Positions 49,395 through 57,920 of a DNA stretch of 64,000 nucleotides are shown piece by piece. The position numbers were made by a program, and so were the translations under genes. The stretch is from Citrobacter arsenatis. Lineage in GTDB: Bacteria > Pseudomonadota > Gammaproteobacteria > Enterobacterales > Enterobacteriaceae. Numbering within the stretch: position 1 is the stretch's first letter; every line of letters starts with the position of its first letter. The notes beneath the pieces were generated by a model. It did not search any database and was not told the origin of the DNA. It saw only the letters and a list, made by a program, of their open reading frames with translations. The stretch is from contig NZ_CP037864.1 in assembly GCF_004353845.1 (NCBI RefSeq), forward strand, positions 2,728,001 through 2,792,000. Reading direction: 5' to 3'.

Positions 49395-49667
49395 CTAATC
49401 ATCACCCTCAATCGGATACCCTGCCCGGCGAATGGCCTCGCGACAATCGCTCACGCCTGCGGCATAGCCTGCTTCAATCTCACAAACTGGGCTTGCGCTG
49501 CAATAAGGCAGTGTAACCGGAGTGGCAACCTGTTTTTCCAGGGCTTCAATTTTTTTCATGTAATGCAGCAATTCACGGGCGACTCTCACGGCAAACTCTG
49601 TCGTTTCATCCCCGATGTTTGTTTCCAGAAGCGTGATTTTTTGTTGGAGTTGATGGCGGGTTAGCAT
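49395..49667 (-). CDS. Small protein of unknown function
   Basis: 90 residues: a helical N-terminal half (LTRHQLQQKITLLETNIGDE...ELLHYMKKIEALEKQ) followed by a cysteine-containing segment (PYCSASPVCEIEAGYAAGVSDCREAIRRAGY). ATG at 49667 has GAGGG ten bases upstream. It looks like a real coding frame by composition but I recognise no family. It follows the cyclase gene on the same strand after 187 bp in reverse order, with no evidence of an operon. Confidence 0.55.
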   Translation of the reverse strand: MLTRHQLQQKITLLETNIGDETTEFAVRVARELLHYMKKIEALEKQVATPVTLPYCSASPVCEIEAGYAAGVSDCREAIRRAGYPIEGDD

Positions 49668-49682
49668 CGTCAATACCCTCAA

Positions 49683-50370
49683 AGCCAGTTTGCTTAAAGA
49701 GTAGCATTACATCGAAGAAGAGAAGTACACCACTGACGATTCAGGGGGAAAATCGTGATCACAGCCTTCACAGTTATGGCTGAAACCGGGCACGGTTTCC
49801 TCGTACTTTTACAGAACACATTCATAGGTAGCGAATAACCCTGCCCATCCCACATTCGGTCTGAGATGTTGGCGTTGTTTTCAATGTTTAATAGATGAGC
49901 ATCGAAACGCTGAATGCATCAATATCATAAAGTTTTGGTAATGTTTTAAATACATATCATATTAAATATAAATATTACATTGGCTCATCAAGACTAAAGT
50001 CATTATAGTGTCAGAGTAATAGAGTTATTTTTCACAAGGCCATAATAATTTCACTTAGGTCATGTTATTAATGTGTGAATTAGTTGTTTATAAATGCAAG
50101 ATGCACCAGGCACTATTTTCACTTAACTCAAACTCACCTTTTAAAATATTCAGAAAGCCAAAGGGATCAAACCACAGGATAACAACTAAATAGCATTGAA
50201 TAAAACGACATAAAGGCGATCACACCTGAGACAGGTCTGTGAGATTGCTATATGTAACTTATTCACCCTCAATAATTGCATAAGTAAACAATAAAAGCAC
50301 ATAAGAACAAAATTCTTATGTTTAAAACATATTTTTTTGTCAGGATATCTGGGTCCATAAATTAAAAATC
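49683..50370. other. AT-rich intergenic region, 688 bp
   Basis: No gene found on either strand. The base composition is much richer in A+T than the surrounding core genes, especially 49920-50370, and this continues into the next gene. It must hold the promoter of the transferase gene at 50371. The character suggests acquired DNA. Confidence 0.5.
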
Positions 50371-51950
50371 ATGTCTATCCAATTTAACCTTCAAATGGTC
50401 AGAAGTGGTTTACGCCCACTTAAAATTATTCCGCTAATTATTTCTGTGTTAATTATTGCTAGTGTTAATATATTAACTGCAAAATATAACACTGTGATTA
50501 ATCGGACACTTGTGTTTTTCATGATCATGCTTTCATTACGATGCCTACAGTATTTTTTTTCAGAAATATTCTGGCTGCTTTAATTTTAATACCCGTCGCA
50601 GGTGATATCACTCTTCAATTGCATGCCTGGAATAATTACAACTCAGAATTTAGTTATGGATTTGCGTTAAGTGTTTTGAATACAACTCCCAGTGAAGCAA
50701 TAGCTATGCTGAGATTATATTGGCGCGACTGTGTTACGTTCTTTACACTTGTAATGTTTTTTATTTACTCTATAAATACTGGCACGAGGCCTGTACCCTA
50801 TCGATTTCGTCATTACCCAATAGTTATTTTGGGCTTAATAATTTTCTTTTTGTTTTCGCAAGCTTATCTCCACCAGATAAGGAAAAGTAATGTTGAAAGT
50901 CTGGTGCAACGAGTCATCCACTCCACTCCAGTAAGTACCGGAAAAGAGTTTATGCAGGCTATGCAAGATAACGCCATAATTTCTGATATCGGTACAAACA
51001 TTCCCAATTATAAGATAACAGTAACTGATACAGGAATTGAAAATTATATACTGATCGTCGGGGAATCTGCGCGTGCGTTAAACATGGGAATTTATGGATA
51101 CGCAAGGGATACCACCCCTGAACTTATCAAACAAAAGCAGCAACTTTTACTGTTTCATAACGCGATTTCGCCTGCGCCGGTAACAATCATGGCCGTCCCC
51201 ATGGCACTTACTGCTGACTCAGTGCAAGCCCATCACCCTCGTAACTATAGCGATAATATTATTAATATCACCAACCAGGCTGGCTATGATACATACTGGT
51301 ACAGTCGCCAGGGAAATGGAGGGGCACATAACAATATAATTACTGGGATTGCCATGAATGCACATCAGCATGAATGGATAGAATATGGCTATGATGAGGC
51401 GTTGTTGCCGTTATTACACAAGGCATTACTGAAGCCAGGTAAGAAACTTATTGTCCTGCATTTATATGGCAGTCATGAACCTTCCTGTCAACGTTTTCCA
51501 GAAAGTCATACTGTCTTATTTGGCGAGAGTAAAGCTGACGATTGTTATGATAACTCAATTCGCTATACTGATGAACTGATGGGTAATATATTCAATGCGC
51601 TGGAAAACACTCGCTCATCAGTAATGTATTTTTCCGATCATGCGCTGATCCGTGATCCTGCACGCTCTGTGGTTTATTCTCATGGCGGTGTTAGACCGCC
51701 TAAAGAGGCATTACAAATCCCGATGTATATTTGGTACAGCCATTTAGTCGATGAAAAAACAAAGCTCACTGGAGATTATAATACGCCGTGGTCTTCCGAT
51801 GATCTTAACTCTCTTGCAGAATTGTGGCTTGGCATCCATCGTCAGGGTAATGCGAAAAAGTCTATGAAATCCTGGTTAATAAACTACCAAAAGGAGATTT
51901 TCATCATGGACACAACGGGTAAAAAATACCATTGGAATGATGTTCGTTGA
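50371..51950 (+). CDS. OpgE-like phosphoethanolamine transferase, reading frame broken at a T8 run
   Basis: Inner-membrane sulfatase-fold enzyme expected to transfer phosphoethanolamine to a periplasmic glycan or lipid. The N-terminal 70-codon frame (50371-50583) and a 469-codon frame (50541-51950) overlap; a -1 shift (or one extra T) at TTTTTTTT 50553-50560 joins them into about 526 residues, the size of OpgE (527). The N-terminal part has hydrophobic helices; the catalytic part has the nucleophile region VGESARALNMGIYGY (serine where EptA has threonine), NQAGYDTYWYSRQG, VLHLYGSHEPSC and YFSDHAL. These fit OpgE better than EptA. The gene is AT-rich and unlike its neighbours. It may be a pseudogene, a phase-variable gene, or read by slippage. 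Confidence 0.75.
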
Positions 51951-51963
51951 TGCTGAAGAGTTG

Positions 51964-51994
51964 GCAAAACTGGTCATTTGATGACCAGTTTTGC
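51964..51994. terminator. Perfect inverted repeat between the transferase gene and ompW
   Basis: Fourteen-base arms GCAAAACTGGTCAT/ATGACCAGTTTTGC with a three-base loop between convergent genes; A and T tracts inside the arms would favour termination in both directions. Confidence 0.75.
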
Positions 51995-52015
51995 AGCAAG
52001 GTTTTACAGAAGTAT

Positions 52016-52654
52016 TTAAAAACGATAACCCGCAGAGAACATAAACACCCACGGATCGAGACGTACGCTGTCTCGTTGCTGGGCGCCACCCATTTTATAG
52101 CTTGCGGTGGTATCGATATCCATATACCAGACCGACATGTTAATCAGCCAGTCGCGGTTAATCAGATAATCCATACCAACCTGCCCTGCCGCACCCCAGG
52201 AATCTTTCAGGCTCAGGTCCGATAAGCCGGTTTTTTTGCCGTTATCGTTAAAGCTTTCGTCGAAGAAAGTGGTGTAGTTCACACCAACCCCCACGTAAGG
52301 ACGCAGTTTGCTGCTGGAGTCACCGAAGTACCACTGTGCCATTAACGTCGGTGGTAAATGGTGAACGGTAGCAATATCGCCCGTCGCGGCAGTCCCAATT
52401 TTATGGCGGAACGGCGTGGCGGCCAGTAATTCAACACCGATATTGTCGGTTGCCATATAGGTAAATGTCAGACCCAACTGCGTGTTATTGCTGACATTAA
52501 AGCCACCCAGGCTTCCCAGCGTACCACCCGCGCCTTCCGTCGGCCTGACGGTGGCAGAACCTGCACGAATAAAGAATTCTCCGGCCTCATGCGCAAATGC
52601 GTTACCAGAGAGAAGAGTTGTTAAAGCCAATGCTGCAACTGTTAATTTTTTCAT
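52016..52654 (-). CDS. ompW: OmpW, outer-membrane beta-barrel protein
   Basis: Eight-stranded outer-membrane barrel, colicin S4 receptor in E. coli. It has 212 residues, as in E. coli. Signal peptide ends NAFA with mature start HEAGEFFIRAGSATVRP; C-terminal residue is phenylalanine (SAGYRF), as expected for BAM recognition. The ATG at 52654 matches E. coli; the frame runs on to 52732. Confidence 0.97.
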   Translation of the reverse strand: MKKLTVAALALTTLLSGNAFAHEAGEFFIRAGSATVRPTEGAGGTLGSLGGFNVSNNTQLGLTFTYMATDNIGVELLAATPFRHKIGTAATGDIATVHHLPPTLMAQWYFGDSSSKLRPYVGVGVNYTTFFDESFNDNGKKTGLSDLSLKDSWGAAGQVGMDYLINRDWLINMSVWYMDIDTTASYKMGGAQQRDSVRLDPWVFMFSAGYRF

Positions 52655-53051
52655 GTCCGCTCCATCGTTATGGTTATAAAAGCGGAACGAATATACCCAC
52701 ATTGGAGTAATAAGTGATCTAACCTGGATCACATTGACTTTGATAATTTAACATTTATTGATCCAGATTAAGTTAGAACTTGCATTCAAAATCCTGGTTA
52801 AATTAATTCAGATCAATTTTGATATATTTTCACATCGCAAGTACCTTGCCTCTGTTCCTACAGGGGATGGAGATTTGCTCATGATGCGCAGAGAACAACC
52901 AATGTTCTTGCATGACGCTGAACGCATAGCCAAAAATTACCGGGGATTTACAAAGATATGCTTTTCCATACACCGTGCGATGCTGCCACTGTAGAGTTAT
53001 CCAGGGTACAATTGCCCGCAAATGAACACCTGCAAAACTCAAGGAGAGTGC
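52655..53051. other. Divergent region ompW-yciC
   Basis: 397 bp. It contains an FNR-like site and a CRP-like sequence (TGATCTAACCTGGATCACA near 52715-52735) on the ompW side. A 37-codon frame starting at the double ATG at 52881 is preceded by a GGATGGAG-type site but has no recognisable product. Confidence 0.45.
52758..52771. promoter_or_regulatory. FNR-like site upstream of ompW
   Basis: TTGATCCAGATTAA differs from the FNR consensus TTGAT-N4-ATCAA at one position, about 104 bases upstream of the ompW start. ompW is FNR-activated in E. coli, which supports the call. Confidence 0.45.
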
Positions 53052-53795
53052 ATGTCTATCACGGCGAAATCCGTTTACCGTGACACGGGGAACTTTTTCC
53101 GTAATCAATTCATTACCATCTTGCTGGTATCGTTGTTGTGCGCGTTTATCACAGTGGTGTTAGGGCATGCCTTTTCTCCCACCGACGCACAAATTGCGCA
53201 ACTCAGTGAAGGCGATCAGTTAACCAGCAGCGTGGGGTTATTCGATTTGGTGCAAAACATGACTCCGGAGCAACAGCAAATTTTGCTACGCGCTTCTGCG
53301 GCATCAACGTTTTCTGGCCTGATCGGTAATGCCATCCTCGCGGGAGGCATCATCCTGATGATTCAGCTGATTTCAGCCGGTCATCGGGTCAGCGCTTTAC
53401 GCGCCATTGGCGCCAGTGCGCCAGTTCTGCCTAAGCTGTTTATTCTGATTTTTCTGACTACTCTGCTGGTGCAAATCGGTATTATGCTGGTGGTGGTTCC
53501 CGGTATTCTGCTGGCCATCCTGCTGGCACTCGCACCGGTGATGTTAGTACAGGACAAAATGGGTGTTTTTGCCGCTATGCGCAACAGTATGCGTCTGTCG
53601 TGGTCGAATATGCGCCTGGTTGCACCGGCAGTGATCGGTTGGCTGTTGGCAAAAACGTTGCTGTTGCTTTTTGCGCCAAGTTTTGCGGTACTTACGCCAA
53701 ATGTAGGCGCGGTATTGGCGAATACGCTGAGCAATATGATCTCCGCCGTGTTGCTGATCTATTTGTTCCGCCTGTACATGCTGATTCGCCAATAA
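53052..53795 (+). CDS. yciC: YciC, inner-membrane protein (UPF0259)
   Basis: 247-residue protein with about six transmembrane helices, same length as E. coli YciC. Function unknown. The start at 53052 follows CAAGGAGAG; the frame opens at 53022. First of the yciCBA group. Confidence 0.94.
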   Translation: MSITAKSVYRDTGNFFRNQFITILLVSLLCAFITVVLGHAFSPTDAQIAQLSEGDQLTSSVGLFDLVQNMTPEQQQILLRASAASTFSGLIGNAILAGGIILMIQLISAGHRVSALRAIGASAPVLPKLFILIFLTTLLVQIGIMLVVVPGILLAILLALAPVMLVQDKMGVFAAMRNSMRLSWSNMRLVAPAVIGWLLAKTLLLLFAPSFAVLTPNVGAVLANTLSNMISAVLLIYLFRLYMLIRQ

Positions 53796-53849
53796 ACCCT
53801 GAACGCATTCCGGGCTTGTACCCGGTGCTTTTAATGACGGAATCGAAGA

Positions 53850-54389
53850 ATGAAGCAGTTTCTTGATTTTTTACCGCTGGTTGTCTTTTTTGCTTTTTAT
53901 AAGCTCTACGACATCTACGCGGCGACCTCGGCACTGATTGTCGCGACGGCTGTCGTTTTAATTTACAGCTGGGTTCGCTATCGCAAGGTCGAAAAGATGG
54001 CATTAATCACCTTTGTTCTGGTAGCCGTGTTCGGTGGCCTGACTATCTTCTTCCACAATGATGAATTCATTAAGTGGAAAGTAACGGTGATTTATGGACT
54101 GTTTGCTGGTGCACTGCTGGTTAGCCAGTGGGTAATGAAAAAGCCGCTGATCCAGCGCATGTTAGGCAAAGAGCTGACCCTGCCGCAGCCGGTATGGTCA
54201 AAACTTAATTTAGCCTGGGCCGTCTTCTTCATCCTGTGCGGTCTGGCGAATATTTATATCGCGTTTTGGCTACCGCAGAATATTTGGGTCAACTTTAAGG
54301 TGTTCGGCCTGACCGCCCTGACCTTACTCTTTACGTTACTGAGCGGAGTCTATATTTACCGCCACCTTCCGCAGGAAGATAAATCGTAA
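53850..54389 (+). CDS. yciB: YciB, inner-membrane protein of septation/envelope maintenance
   Basis: 179-residue IspZ-type membrane protein with about five helices, same length as E. coli. Implicated in envelope integrity with DcrB and related to Shigella IspA, which affects septation and spread. Confidence 0.95.
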   Translation: MKQFLDFLPLVVFFAFYKLYDIYAATSALIVATAVVLIYSWVRYRKVEKMALITFVLVAVFGGLTIFFHNDEFIKWKVTVIYGLFAGALLVSQWVMKKPLIQRMLGKELTLPQPVWSKLNLAWAVFFILCGLANIYIAFWLPQNIWVNFKVFGLTALTLLFTLLSGVYIYRHLPQEDKS

Positions 54390-54554
54390 TATATGCTCGC
54401 CAGATCTTCGGATCTGGCGAATTTTTATCCCCTCGCATTCTAGATTGCAGTTAACTCGCCTTACTTCCGTTCCACCCGCCGCATCCCCTCTGTTCTCAGC
54501 GCATAAATTCTAGTAGCATCGCGCCTGTAATCTTTCTCTATAGTCGGTTCTACA

Positions 54555-54956
54555 ATGACAACAACGAATAACACTCCCCAGGGCGAACTGGTTTTACGCA
54601 CTCTGGCTATGCCTGCCGATACCAACGCGAACGGTGATATTTTTGGCGGCTGGCTGATGTCACAAATGGATATAGGTGGCGCTATTCAGGCCAAAGAGAT
54701 CGCACATGGTCGTGTGGTCACGGTGCGGGTTGAAGGAATGAGCTTTTTGCGCCCGGTTGCCGTAGGCGATGTGGTTTGTTGCTATGCACGCTGTGTGAAA
54801 CGCGGAACGACCTCGATCAGCATTAATATTGAAGTCTGGGTGAAGAAAGTCGCTTCTGAACCTATCGGCCAGCGCTATAAAGCCACCGAAGCGCTGTTTA
54901 TCTATGTTGCCGTTGATAAAGACGGTAAACCGCGTCCGATCCCTACTCTGGGCTGA
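54555..54956 (+). CDS. yciA: YciA, acyl-CoA thioesterase
   Basis: Hotdog-fold thioesterase with broad acyl-CoA range. It has 133 residues; the conserved NGDIFGGWLMSQMDIGG carries the active-site aspartate, and GRVVTVRVEGMSFLRPV follows. Confidence 0.96.
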   Translation: MTTTNNTPQGELVLRTLAMPADTNANGDIFGGWLMSQMDIGGAIQAKEIAHGRVVTVRVEGMSFLRPVAVGDVVCCYARCVKRGTTSISINIEVWVKKVASEPIGQRYKATEALFIYVAVDKDGKPRPIPTLG

Positions 54957-55040
54957 TAGCGCGCCCCGACACCGTCTTCCGGTAATCATCACTCTTGATC
55001 ATTACCGGAAGGCGGCGGACCGCCAAATCCGGCCTGATGC

Positions 55041-55757
55041 TTACTCGATCTGTGTTGTGCCGTTAAGGCGGAACACGATATTCACTACCAGTCCAGAACC
55101 TGGTTTACCGGCCTCATAGCGCCATCTGCGCATCGCATTTTTCACTTCACGCTCAAACATATTCGCAGGCTGTGCAGACAGGATCTCCACATTTTCAACC
55201 CGACCATCCGGCGTTACGTTAAATTTCACCTTAACCCGGCCTTCAATACGCAACGCTTGTGCACGCGCCGGATACTGCGGCTGATTACGACTTAAAGCTC
55301 GCGGGCCAGACGGTGCGCTCACCGCCGGTTTAGCGGTTGCCGGAGCACTGCTGGTCGTTGGACGCGCAGGCGCTGTATTTTCAAACGGAGACGACGGACG
55401 CGGCTCAGTTGGTTTTACATCGCGTTTTGGCTGCTCTTCCACCTTTTTCACCGGTTTTGGTTTCGGTTTAGGCTTGGGCTTCGGTTTCTCAATCACCACA
55501 GGCGCTTCTTTTGGCGGTTCCGGAATCGGCTCTGGTTCCGGCTCAGGCTCGACGACGGGTTCCGGCGGTGGCTGAACGGCCTGAGGCGGTTCGAGATCGG
55601 CAGGTGCAACCATCGTAACGGAGATCGGCTGCGCTGGCGCAGGCAGTTCAATAACCTGATGTACCGAGGTATACAGCAAACCTGCCACTACAGCGCCATG
55701 AATGCCGACAGAAAGTAACGTTGGCCAGGGAAAGCGACGAGGTAAATCAAGGGTCAT
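55041..55757 (-). CDS. tonB: TonB, energy-transducing protein for outer-membrane receptors
   Basis: Couples the proton motive force to siderophore and B12 receptors with ExbB/ExbD. It has 238 residues from 55757: N-terminal anchor (WPTLLSVGIHGAVVAGLLY with the conserved S and H), the proline-rich spacer with EPEPEPEP and KPKPKPKPKP runs, and the C-terminal domain (QPQYPARAQALRIEGRVKVKF). An ATG nine bases upstream (55766) is an equally possible start. Confidence 0.97.
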   Translation of the reverse strand: MTLDLPRRFPWPTLLSVGIHGAVVAGLLYTSVHQVIELPAPAQPISVTMVAPADLEPPQAVQPPPEPVVEPEPEPEPIPEPPKEAPVVIEKPKPKPKPKPKPVKKVEEQPKRDVKPTEPRPSSPFENTAPARPTTSSAPATAKPAVSAPSGPRALSRNQPQYPARAQALRIEGRVKVKFNVTPDGRVENVEILSAQPANMFEREVKNAMRRWRYEAGKPGSGLVVNIVFRLNGTTQIE

Positions 55758-55794
55758 TGAAGTCATAATCGTTTCAGTAAAAAAACCAGGCCTC

Positions 55795-55830
55795 GATTTT
55801 AAATGCAAATAGCAATCATATTCAATAAGG
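55795..55830 (-). promoter_or_regulatory. tonB promoter with Fur-box-like sequence
   Basis: On the minus strand TTATTGAATATGATTGCTAT continues into TTGCATTTAAAATCGAGG, closely matching the E. coli tonB promoter and overlapping Fur site. Iron control is inferred from this match. Confidence 0.65.
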
Positions 55831-55981
55831 CCGTAATGCTAACTGACATTTAAAACGCGATTTTATGATAAAAAACCATTTTCAGAGTATGGCCTTAACA
55901 TATCAGTTATCTTTCCGTTGCAGTTACCAGGCCTTTCCAATAACGTAATTATGACCTTTTACCGTTCAAGGAGCTCTACCC

Positions 55982-56278
55982 GTGCTGTACGTTATTTACG
56001 CTCAAGATATCGCAGACTCTCTCGAAAAACGTCTTTCCGTTCGCCCTGCTCATCTGGCTCGTCTACAACTCCTTCATGACGAAGGCCGTTTGCTTACGGC
56101 AGGTCCCATGCCAGCGGTTGACAGTAACGATCCCGGTGCTGCGGGCTTCACCGGCTCGACGGTAATTGCTGAATTTGAATCTTTAGAAGCAGCGCAGGCG
56201 TGGGCAGAAGCCGACCCGTACGTTGCGGCAGGCGTTTATGCACAGGTTTCAGTAAAACCGTATAAGAAGGTTTTTTGA
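55982..56278 (+). CDS. yciI: YciI family protein
   Basis: 98-residue ferredoxin-like alpha/beta protein, near identical to E. coli YciI including the family His (RPAHLARL) and D/G motif AVDSNDPGAAGFTGS. Function not established. Last conserved core gene before the island; in E. coli kch and clsA follow. Confidence 0.96.
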   Translation: MLYVIYAQDIADSLEKRLSVRPAHLARLQLLHDEGRLLTAGPMPAVDSNDPGAAGFTGSTVIAEFESLEAAQAWAEADPYVAAGVYAQVSVKPYKKVF

Positions 56279-56305
56279 ATTTAAATAAATTATTTTAAAT
56301 TCAAA
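56274..56305. repeat. AT-rich inverted repeat after yciI
   Basis: Twelve-base arms TTTGAATTTAAA/TTTAAATTCAAA around an eight-base loop; the first arm overlaps the yciI stop codon. It lies at the junction between core and island. Confidence 0.6.
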
Positions 56306-56340
56306 TACATAAAAAAATACAATCATCCAGTATCAAAATT

Positions 56341-56384
56341 AAGGGCGCATTTAGGTACACATTAATCTAAGCGCCCTCTCTTTT
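56341..56384 (+). terminator. yciI terminator
   Basis: AGGGCGC...GCGCCCT stem with inner TTAG/CTAA pairing, then CTCTTTT; 60 bases after the yciI stop. Confidence 0.65.
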
Positions 56385-56429
56385 CGCCACGACCTATACT
56401 TTCAGTCTGACATACGGCTGGAGGTTTCT

Positions 56430-57101
56430 ATGTGTGGACGCTTTTCACAATCAATGGCGCGTGAAGATTATCTTGCCCTGCTCGCTGATGAATCAGAACG
56501 CGACATTCCATACGATCCAGAACCCATCGGACGTTTCAACGTGGCACCTGGTACCAAAGTTCTGCTGCTGAGCGAGCGTGACGAGCAACTCCACCTTGAT
56601 CCAGTTATCTGGGGATACGCCCCCGGATGGTGGGATAAACCGCCGCTCATTAACGCAAGGTCTGAAACTGCGGCCACCAGCAGAATGTTTAAATCACTCT
56701 GGCAGCGTGGTCGCGCAATTTGCTTTGCTGATGGATGGTTTGAGTGGAAAAAGGAAGGAGACAAGAAGCAACCCTACTTCATCCATCGCGCCGACGGCAA
56801 ACCGATATTCATGGCAGCGATCGGCAGCACACCATTTGAACGAGGTGATGAAGCAGAAGGTTTCCTGATAGTGACAGCTGCAGCTGAAAAAGGGCTGGTA
56901 GATATTCACGACAGGCGGCCGCTGGTTCTGTCACCTGAAGCTGCAAGGGAATGGATGCGCCAGGACGTAGGAGGGAAAGAAGCTGAAGAGATAATTGCCG
57001 ACGATACAGTGCCCGCCGACAAGTTTATCTGGCACGCCGTTACGCGCGCGGTGGGGAATGTGAAGAATCAAGGACCAGAGTTAATAGAAACTATGCGCTG
57101 A
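56430..57101 (+). CDS. SRAP-domain (YedK/HMCES-like) abasic-site-binding protein
   Basis: SOS-response-associated-peptidase family; the E. coli homologue YedK forms a covalent crosslink with abasic sites in single-stranded DNA. It has 223 residues with the full active site at YedK positions: C2 (exposed after Met removal), N75, E105 and H160 in DIHDRRP. Very close to E. coli YedK, so it is either a relocated or an additional, phage-type copy. GGAGG lies five bases upstream. No LexA box is visible in the preceding 60 bases. Confidence 0.92.
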   Translation: MCGRFSQSMAREDYLALLADESERDIPYDPEPIGRFNVAPGTKVLLLSERDEQLHLDPVIWGYAPGWWDKPPLINARSETAATSRMFKSLWQRGRAICFADGWFEWKKEGDKKQPYFIHRADGKPIFMAAIGSTPFERGDEAEGFLIVTAAAEKGLVDIHDRRPLVLSPEAAREWMRQDVGGKEAEEIIADDTVPADKFIWHAVTRAVGNVKNQGPELIETMR

Positions 57102-57122
57102 TGTATGATGCTGTAGAGAAAA

Positions 57123-57152
57123 ACGTCTACTTTGAGCGAACAGCAGTCGTTT
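57123..57152. repeat. Hairpin repeat, copy 1 (divergent)
   Basis: ACGTCTACTTTGAGCGAACA followed by GCAGTCG: a weak copy of the GTCCGCTgtGAGCGAGGAGCAGAC element found four more times in this island. Lies between the convergent SRAP and VOC genes. Confidence 0.5.
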
Positions 57153-57173
57153 ATGCTGCAACAAGACGAGCGT

Positions 57174-57560
57174 CTACATCCAAGCCTTATTTTGGAGAAC
57201 CACTCTATATCCGTCTGAGTCAACAAATGTCTTTCCGTTCACATCCCAGTAAGGATTAAACGATTTCATCATTTTAAAACCAGCCTCAGTCATTCTTTTG
57301 CAGGCATATATCCATTCGTTTTTATCCGAGTAATAAAGAACGAGCAAGTCATCCTCGGTATGCAAAGGCTGTACGGGATGGTTAAGACAAAAGGTGAATT
57401 CGATGTGCCAGTTTAACTCCTTACGTCCTAACATGATTCCATTGAAACCTTCATGGTCGTTGAATTCAGCAATTTTATGCAGGCCGAGCCCCTGACTGTA
57501 CATCAGAAAAGATTTTTCAAGATTGGTAACGGGTTTGGCAATACGCATATGAGTAAACAT
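57174..57560 (-). CDS. VOC (glyoxalase/bleomycin-resistance) family protein
   Basis: 128 residues with the paired beta-alpha-beta-beta-beta modules of the vicinal oxygen chelate superfamily: RIAKPVTNLEKSFLMYSQGLGLHKIAEF at the start and NGKTFVDSDGYRVVLQN at the end. Candidate metal ligands include H53 and E55 (NWHIEF) and a C-terminal D/E region. Closest in character to YycE-like proteins. AGGAG lies eight bases upstream. Substrate unknown. Confidence 0.72.
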   Translation of the reverse strand: MFTHMRIAKPVTNLEKSFLMYSQGLGLHKIAEFNDHEGFNGIMLGRKELNWHIEFTFCLNHPVQPLHTEDDLLVLYYSDKNEWIYACKRMTEAGFKMMKSFNPYWDVNGKTFVDSDGYRVVLQNKAWM

Positions 57561-57668
57561 CTGGAATTCTCCTGGAAGATACCGCTTGTACGTTGAAATC
57601 TAACCAGAGTTTACACGCTATCATGTTTTTAATTTGTCTAGTTGTGCCTGCGAAATATACCGCCTTGT

Positions 57669-57742
57669 TAACGTCTGATCCTGGCACATAGTGGACGAGC
57701 TAACTGAGATGAAGGTCCGCTGTGAGCGAGGAGCAGACGTTC
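57669..57742. repeat. Composite hairpin repeat, copy 2
   Basis: Two adjacent imperfect palindromes: TAACGTCTGATCCTGGCACA.. (57669-57700) and GGTCCGCTGTGAGCGAGGAG.. to GTTC (57714-57742). Nearly the same 75-base unit recurs at 60073-60147, with the same 45-base spacing between the two parts. Confidence 0.75.
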
Positions 57743-57764
57743 ACAACTATCATCGCCATTGATA

Positions 57765-57920
57765 ATGCTCTACTCACCTTCCCGTGTGTTAACCGACAGG
57801 GAGCAGATCACCGTATTTTACATAGCCCTCCAGCGTTGCATCCGCAACGTCGATTCTGATCACCTCGGAGAACTCATCGACACTACGACCACGGCGTTTA
57901 AATGCTTATTTGAGAATTAG
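57765..57920 (+). CDS. Possible remnant ORF of 51 codons
   Basis: ATG at 57765 reads MLYSPSRVLTDREQ.. and ends ..FKCLFEN. The middle (REQITVFYIALQRCIRN) has a plausible protein composition, so it may be the truncated end of a former gene. There is no clear ribosome site and it overlaps the 3' end of the LRAT gene by four bases. I do not recognise a family. Confidence 0.25.
   Translation: MLYSPSRVLTDREQITVFYIALQRCIRNVDSDHLGELIDTTTTAFKCLFEN

Noticed and set aside
52881..52994. 37-codon frame between ompW and yciC starting at a double ATG
   Set aside because: A possible ribosome site exists, but there is no conserved feature or known gene at this position; left as non-coding.
55440..55570. EP and KP repeats in tonB as a repeat-expansion anomaly
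   Set aside because: They are the standard proline-rich spacer of TonB and similar in length to E. coli.
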